Positions 58,601 through 64,000 of a stretch of DNA of 64,000 nucleotides are shown in pieces (positions within the stretch are counted from its first letter, which is position 1; each line of letters starts with the position of its first letter). The notes below the pieces were generated by a model. It was not told the DNA's origin, made no database searches, and saw only the letters and a list, made by a program, of their open reading frames with translations. The translations under genes and the position numbers were made by a program. The stretch covers positions 54,912,538 to 54,976,537 of the forward strand of contig CM055104.1 of the NCBI GenBank assembly GCA_029204225.1, read 5' to 3'. The stretch comes from Diphasiastrum complanatum. Lineage: Eukaryota; Streptophyta; Lycopodiopsida; Lycopodiales; Lycopodiaceae.

Positions 58601-60078
58601 GTGCCATCAGCTCTTCCTACAAAGTAAGACCTCGATGGCACGATATATCGAAGCTCCCTCCTATATGCGCACAAATTCTTTCCAGTAGTGAGGCAAGAAC
58701 CATTTCCTGGACCTTCGCCCGTGAATTTTAACTTCCCCTGGATCACCTTGGTTTTATACATCAGGACCAGATCTCCTGAACAAAGATCCTTCTTTTGTAA
58801 TCTGCGATCATGCCAAGCTTTGCGTCTTTCCTTTTCAGCTGCCAGTGCATGGACAACTAGTAAGCGTGTTTCACAGAGTTTATGCAGAGCTTCGTGGCGT
58901 AACTGTAGAGATTTGGACTCATTAAGATGTTGCACGGTGGCAATCCTTAATGAAGGAACTAAAAACTCTACTGGCATTACAGCATCATGACCATATACCA
59001 ATTGGAAGGGTGTTTGATCAGTGCTTCTTTCATATGATGTCCTGAATGCCCACAAGGCAGCATGCAACTTGTGTTCCGAATCTGATCTGCTAGCTTCAAC
59101 TGTTTTCGTGAGCACGCTACACATGATCTTATTGGATGATTATGCTTGCCCATTACCCCAAGGATAATAAGGCGTACTGGTTCTGTGGATCACGAAGAAT
59201 TCCTCCAACAGGACCTTGATGGTCTCGGTGATGAAATGACTTCTGCGATCACTGACTAGTTCCACCGAGCATCCGAAGCGCACAATGATATTTTCATAAA
59301 GGAACTTGGCAGTGGTCCTAGCATCAGCTACTCTTACTGCCTTGGCTTCGACCCATTTGGTGAGGTAGTCTATGGCTACGATTATGTATCGAGCCTAGGA
59401 ACTCCTTGTTGCAGGGTGAATTGGACCAATATAATCCAATCCCCATTTTTTTCGAACGGTGCTTGGGCTAAGACTGGGTGCAGTAGATCATAGTTATCTC
59501 ATTGGTCTCCTTGCCCTTTGGCACACATCGCACTTTTTCAAGTATTCCTCCGTATCTTTATGAATCATTGGCCACCAACATCCTGATTGCAGGACCTTGC
59601 GAACTGTAATGTCAGATGCAAATGACCCCCACCCATGCCCTCATGTGAAACCGAAATGATTTGGGTGGTCTCATGAGGAAGAATACACCGCCGAAGAATT
59701 CCATCTTGACCTCTTCGATACAACTGGTCGGCAATCAGCTGATAAGGTCTGGCCTTCAAGATCAATTTCCGTTGTTTCGCCTTTGGTAGTGATTTGTCTG
59801 GCATTAGATATTCAACAATTTGGCAGCCCATTCTGGTACTGTGTCCACGTAAAATAAGGCAACATCTGCTAACTCATTGTCGGGTTGGGTGGCAATCTCC
59901 TTTCCCTTGATTCGTGATCTGCCATGTAGTGTTGTTTTTCCTTGCGAACTACTATCCGAAAATCAAATTCCAACAACAGAAGGAGCCATCTGGTGATTCT
60001 CCCAGTGTTGCAAGTTTTATAAACGAGATATAGCAAGGGTTGATGGTCCGTATTGAAAGGAAAATGTGTGGCCGTCAA
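58573..60078 (-). pseudogene. gypsy RNase H end and integrase
   Basis: 60,078-59,869 continues RNase H (FNTDHQPLLYLVYKTCNTGR). 59,620-59,520 gives the HHCC-type CDVCQRAR. The core has KKWGLDYIGPIHPATRSS, ELVSDRRSHFITETIKV and GNGQA-stop-SSNK, in which the codon of the catalytic Glu is a TAA. 59,124 downwards reads HKLHAALWAFRTSYERSTDQ and GDLVLMYKTKVIQGKLKF. At least five stops. Confidence 0.82.
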
Positions 60079-60084
60079 ATAGTG

Positions 60085-61248
60085 TCAAAACTTCTTAATC
60101 ATATAGATCATTGCCAATGCTTCTCGCTCTGTGGTTGAATAGTTCATTTCGGTATCACTGAGCTGTCGGCTTGTGAACCGGATTGGAAAATCTTTTTTGT
60201 GTTCACCTGGCTGGGTTAAGACTACTCCAACTGCATACTTCGATGCGTCCGTATGCACGTGAAACTCAATGGACCAATTGGGTGGTCGTAAGATTGGTGC
60301 TGAGACCAATGCATCCTTAATCTTTTGGAAAGCCTTTAGAACTTTCTCATTACAATGTGGATCCGTTGTGAGCTTGTAAATTGGTCTGGCTAACTCCGCA
60401 AAATCAAGAATGAAGATCCTATAATAGTTAGCATGACCCATGAAAATGTAGACCTCGCGGATCATCCCCGATGGTGGTAGATCAATAATGATCCTGATCT
60501 TTGATAGATCTATGGCGATCCCATGTCTTGACACTATATGGCCGAGTATCAAGCCATGTGTCACCCATAATTGACATTTTTTTGGATTCAGGGAGATCTG
60601 GTATTCGCGACATTTTTGTAGCACCTTATCCAAATTGGATAAGTGTTCTGAATCTGGTCCATGCACGCACAGATCGTCCAAGAAAATTTTCAGACATTTT
60701 TGCAAATAATCTTTGAATGCCGCCTGCATCACTTGCTGGAAAGTGCTCGGGGCATTGCAAAGTCCGAATGGCATCACTTTATAGGCATAAGTTCTCCATT
60801 CCGTGGCAAATGTTGTCTTGTGCTAGTCCTGGGGGGCTATTTTCACTTGGATATAGCCACTGAAGCCGTCCAGAAAACTGTAGGCTTCGTCGCTAGCTGC
60901 TCTATCGAGGACACTTTTTGTAAATGGTAAAGGGAAATGGTCCTTTTTGTTGACTGCATTAAGCGCCTTCAGATTCACACAGATCCGCATTTTGCCATTC
61001 TTCTTGGGTACTATAACTATTGGTGATTCCCATTCCGTGTGCTCGATTTCGTAAATTAAATCTGCGTCCACCGCCTTTTGCAACTCTTGCTTGATCAGTT
61101 CTGTATAATTCGGGTTGCAGCGGTAGTAACGGCTCACCTTGGGGACTGCTCCGTCTACCAAGGGTATGGTATGTTGGACTACTCTTGGCGGAATGCCCTT
61201 TAGATCACTATAGCTCCAGGCAAAACAGTCCTTATATTCCACCAACAA
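60085..61248 (-). pseudogene. gypsy reverse transcriptase and RNase H
   Basis: RT: ESPIVIVPKKNGKMRICVNL, SFLDGFSGYIQVKIAPQD, a stop, then VMPFGLCNAPSTFQQVMQAA and FLDDLCVHGPDSEHLSNLD (Phe-Leu-Asp-Asp active site). Connection and RNase H: HVHTDASKYAVGVVLTQPGE and NYSTTEREALAMIYMIKKF. Two frames, one stop at about 60,823; otherwise complete. Confidence 0.88.
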
Positions 61249-62224
61249 GGATCGTAGTCTCTTGAACTGCGTGGGTGTTAACTACTCTCCCACATGCACT
61301 ATCCTTTCTTCTTCTCCTAGTTCCGCAAGATTCATCGGCTGTGTTCGCACAGGTCCCTCGAAGACTTGTTCCACTGGTGCCTGACCTTGATCAAATTCTC
61401 GTTGGGCTTGCGGCATCATGATTACCACGTTGTCCAACGTATAATTCTTGAAAGTATGAGGCATCTCATGAACTGGAGCTTGTCGAGATTCCTCTTTCAG
61501 CATATTGATCTTGGCCCGACTGGTCATTTTTTTATTTTCTGTCACTTATGTAGAAGATGACACTGTATCTGAGTCCAACTTGATTGACTTTAAGGAATCC
61601 AACACCTTCTTTTTGCTCTTTTTTGTCATTTTGGTGGGTTCATCCTTGTTGTCTTTCTTCGGGACTGTTGTGACATTCGCCTCATGGTTGCGAATATCAA
61701 CGTTTATTGTAGCTATTGTCTCTTCGGGTAGGTCACTCCATCAGATAACCTGGTTGTAGTGTTACTTCAACTGATTCTTCTTATTCATAGGTGCCTTGGG
61801 TGGATCGGTCTTTGAGACTTTCGCCATAGCAGACTTTTGTGGTGGTTGAGCTGATACCTTCTTGGTTCCGTAACGATCTGGGTCTATGTGGTGTAGGACC
61901 TATTCATCAGTTAGCTCAACCTCCTTATTATAAGTTAGAGCATGTTGCCAAGGGACTAGATCATCGTCCACTGGGTTCTCAATAGGCTCTGCTGACAGCC
62001 ATGCGACATTTATCATATTCACCCCAAATGTGATTGGTGTGTCCATAGTGTAACATTTGGGTGAAGATGTACTCGGTTTTGGATCTGATTCATATTGATA
62101 TGCCTGGTAGTCAATAGTTGCTAATGCATCTATCCATCTCATGACATCCGTCTCTGAATGATAGTGACCTCCCTTGGTTGGCCTTGGGCAATCAATCGTA
62201 TGATCTATCATGGATGATCCATCA

Positions 62225-63620
62225 TCAGCCTTGGGTGCAATAGGTTTCACCGCCCATGACCACAAAAGTAATCACAAACTGCATGCCTACTATCTTTACG
62301 GGAATATCGGCAACTACACCTTTTGGTTTCACACATGATTGATCTGCTAGCTTGATGGCGAATCTGGCTGGCTTCAATCCTTGTAAACCCCATTTTTTAT
62401 ATAAAGTAGTGGAGATCAGATTGACACCCGATCCTCCATCTACCACTGCTGCCTCATCCTCGTATCTCTTGTGTTTGATTGGCAAAGTGATGTTGTGTTC
62501 CTCACTTTCCCATGCTCCTCCGATGTGGAGGACGTTACTTGTTTCATCATAGCCCGCACAATATATGGGCTCAGGCGCTACTGGCTCCTCATCCGCTTTG
62601 GCCCATTCAGCTAGAAGGCTTTTCACTTGTGGTGCAATCCGCAGTAGTTCTCCGAGTGGTAAACTAACATGGCTTGACAACAAAAGTGTGAGCCTTTCAG
62701 TGCGTGGTTCCTCGGGCTCCACCATGTGAAAAGGTGGTTCATGTTGGTGCAACCGATCATTCTGATCAGTGCTCAGTGGTAAGCCCGCTTGCGGTTCCCG
62801 TTCGGTGCCAATTGGAGAATCTGTGGGATTGTCTCATTCTTGCTCTTTTTCCTCCTCTTGTGCTTTTTGTACCCAGTGTCTTATTTTCTGGTACTGCCTT
62901 CTCTCTTTCCTCACATTTGGATATGGCACTGAAGTTGAGGGTTGGTCGTCAGTGACCGATGGTGGTGGTGAGGGAGCCACTTCCTTCCTCTTATGTGCTT
63001 GCGTAATAGCTAACACAGGAGCGTGGTCTTGTCGACCTTTTGATGGCATCCCTGCTGGAACTGCTGGTTGTTGTATGGCAATGAGGTTAAGAGGTGCACT
63101 GGTTCCATGTTTAAATGGACAATTCTTGAAATAGTGTCCATAACCGCAATCTTGGTAGGAGGTTGTATATTGTCCCTTGTAGGGACATTCTGCAATCCTA
63201 TGTCCTTCGCCGCATCAGTAGCAACCGTAATTTCTTCCACCTTGACGTTGAGTTTGAGCTGCATAGGCCGAAACATATTCATTTATGGCAGGATCCATAA
63301 ATGGTTCATCTGGTCTGTACCACTACTGCTGCTCAAATTGAGGTGTCATTTGCATCTCTTGTCCCGCTACTGTCAGATTTACATGGGCCACTTGTTGATT
63401 GGCTGGACCTAGTGTAGCAGGTAAGGCCATGCATTGTGGTTGATTGGGTGCGCCATACCTTGGTGCCGCGTTAGGTGCCCCTTGATGATAAGGATAAGAA
63501 GTATGATAAGGACTTCTCTTCTGTTGAACAACCTTGGGATTAAATGGGCAAAATGTCGTATCGTGCGATGTTGCATTGCACAGATGGCAGAATCTATGTG
63601 TCAGTCTCAAATTTTGCTTT
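62225..63620 (-). pseudogene. gypsy gag C-terminus and protease
   Basis: 63,600-63,540 encodes CHLCNATSHDTTFC (CX2CX4HX4C). About 63,230-63,110 has two more Cys/His clusters (CGEGHRIAEC, CGYGHYFKNC). After a Lys/Glu-rich part, 62,500-62,250 reads LPIKHKRYEDEAAVVDGGSG, then VNLISTTLYKKWGL: retropepsin with D-G-G-S. A multiple zinc-finger gag tail followed by protease in separate frames; disabled. Confidence 0.75.
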
Positions 63621-64000
63621 AGGACTGGACACTCGTTCGTTGTATGGTTTTGCGTGCATAGTGAACACCGTACATTTTCTCATCGAGGATACTGTAGCTG
63701 GTTTGGTTCCGGTTGATGTGGAGTTACTGCTATAATTCCCTGTAAGGCCTTCAGTTTTTGGTCAAAATGCACTGTAAGTTGCTCCATCTGTTGTTTGTGT
63801 AATTTTGTCATTTGCTCCAACAACAGTCTGTGGATAGAGCGGATGCGTTTGATGATGATGATGCAATCGAGGGAGTAGTAGTGTGGGTGGAAGGATATTC
63901 GTCGTCAGATCCCTCATTCTCTTCCCTGATGGCATCTTCCATAGCTTCTTGCAGAGTAGCGTACTGCTCCCGTCGTTTCAATTCTCTTCTGATGCTTCGT

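Larger units (their letters stand above)
58573..63990 (-). mobile_element. Ty3/gypsy element, gag end to integrase, minus strand, runs off right edge
   Basis: Minus-strand order: gag zinc knuckles, protease, linker, RT, RNase H, integrase, the gypsy order (integrase last). FLDDLCVHG in RT and the D-G-G protease suggest the Tat/Athila side of the family. There are many stops but block order is intact. No LTR or primer site is in the window. Its 3' side meets plus-strand coding at about 58,570-58,690. Confidence 0.85.

Overview
This window is eukaryotic nuclear DNA from a land plant with a large, repeat-rich genome. The evidence is a spliceosomal gene split by GT-AG introns, plant-type Ty1/copia and Ty3/gypsy elements primed by an initiator-Met-tRNA-like site (TGGTATCAGAGC), telo-box motifs upstream of the gene, MITEs, and long (CT)n tracts. 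Introns of several kb filled with retroelements suggest a fern, lycophyte or other large-genome lineage, but I cannot name the species.

Only one host gene is clearly supported: a complete gene for the intron-binding spliceosomal helicase Aquarius (AQR), on the minus strand from ATG 32763 to stop 8432. I placed 14 exons by hand. They join in frame into about 1,482 residues, close to the size of known AQR proteins. Its introns carry much of the local repeat load: two MITE-like elements, a copia 3' end, and a nested group of LINE copies on the opposite strand.

Layout: 1-1,400 holds copia remnants and LTR-like sequence. 1,531-5,734 is a copia element with both LTRs but an internal deletion. 5,735-8,431 is mostly unannotated 3' flank of AQR, with one long hairpin and possible unidentified exons. 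8,432-32,763 is AQR. 32,764-33,340 is its upstream region, with a tandem duplication carrying telo-boxes. 33,380-34,445 holds an unusual coding remnant and an inverted copia integrase piece. 35,900-38,640 is a decayed copia pol cut off by a LINE fragment (to about 39,450). 39,740-40,740 holds tandem duplications, a 149-bp (CT)n tract and a dense GCATGTCA array. 40,930-52,165 is a copia element with an odd duplicated and inverted LTR region. It is interrupted by an intact 6.5-kb LTR element that has no recognisable protein (LARD-like, 43,695-50,224). 52,165-52,871 is a LINE 3' end with a long microsatellite tail. 52,877-64,000 is Ty3/gypsy of Tat-like character: gag and protease on plus, pol on minus running off the right edge, and an unidentified coding-like region between them on plus.

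The most interesting system is the LINE family. Three copies share a 3' end made of a short hairpin, then ACATTAA-AAAG, then a (CT)n-type tract. The hairpin keeps its pairing through a compensatory change. Two further copies begin directly after (CT)n. This suggests a non-LTR retrotransposon that ends in, and perhaps inserts into, CT microsatellites.
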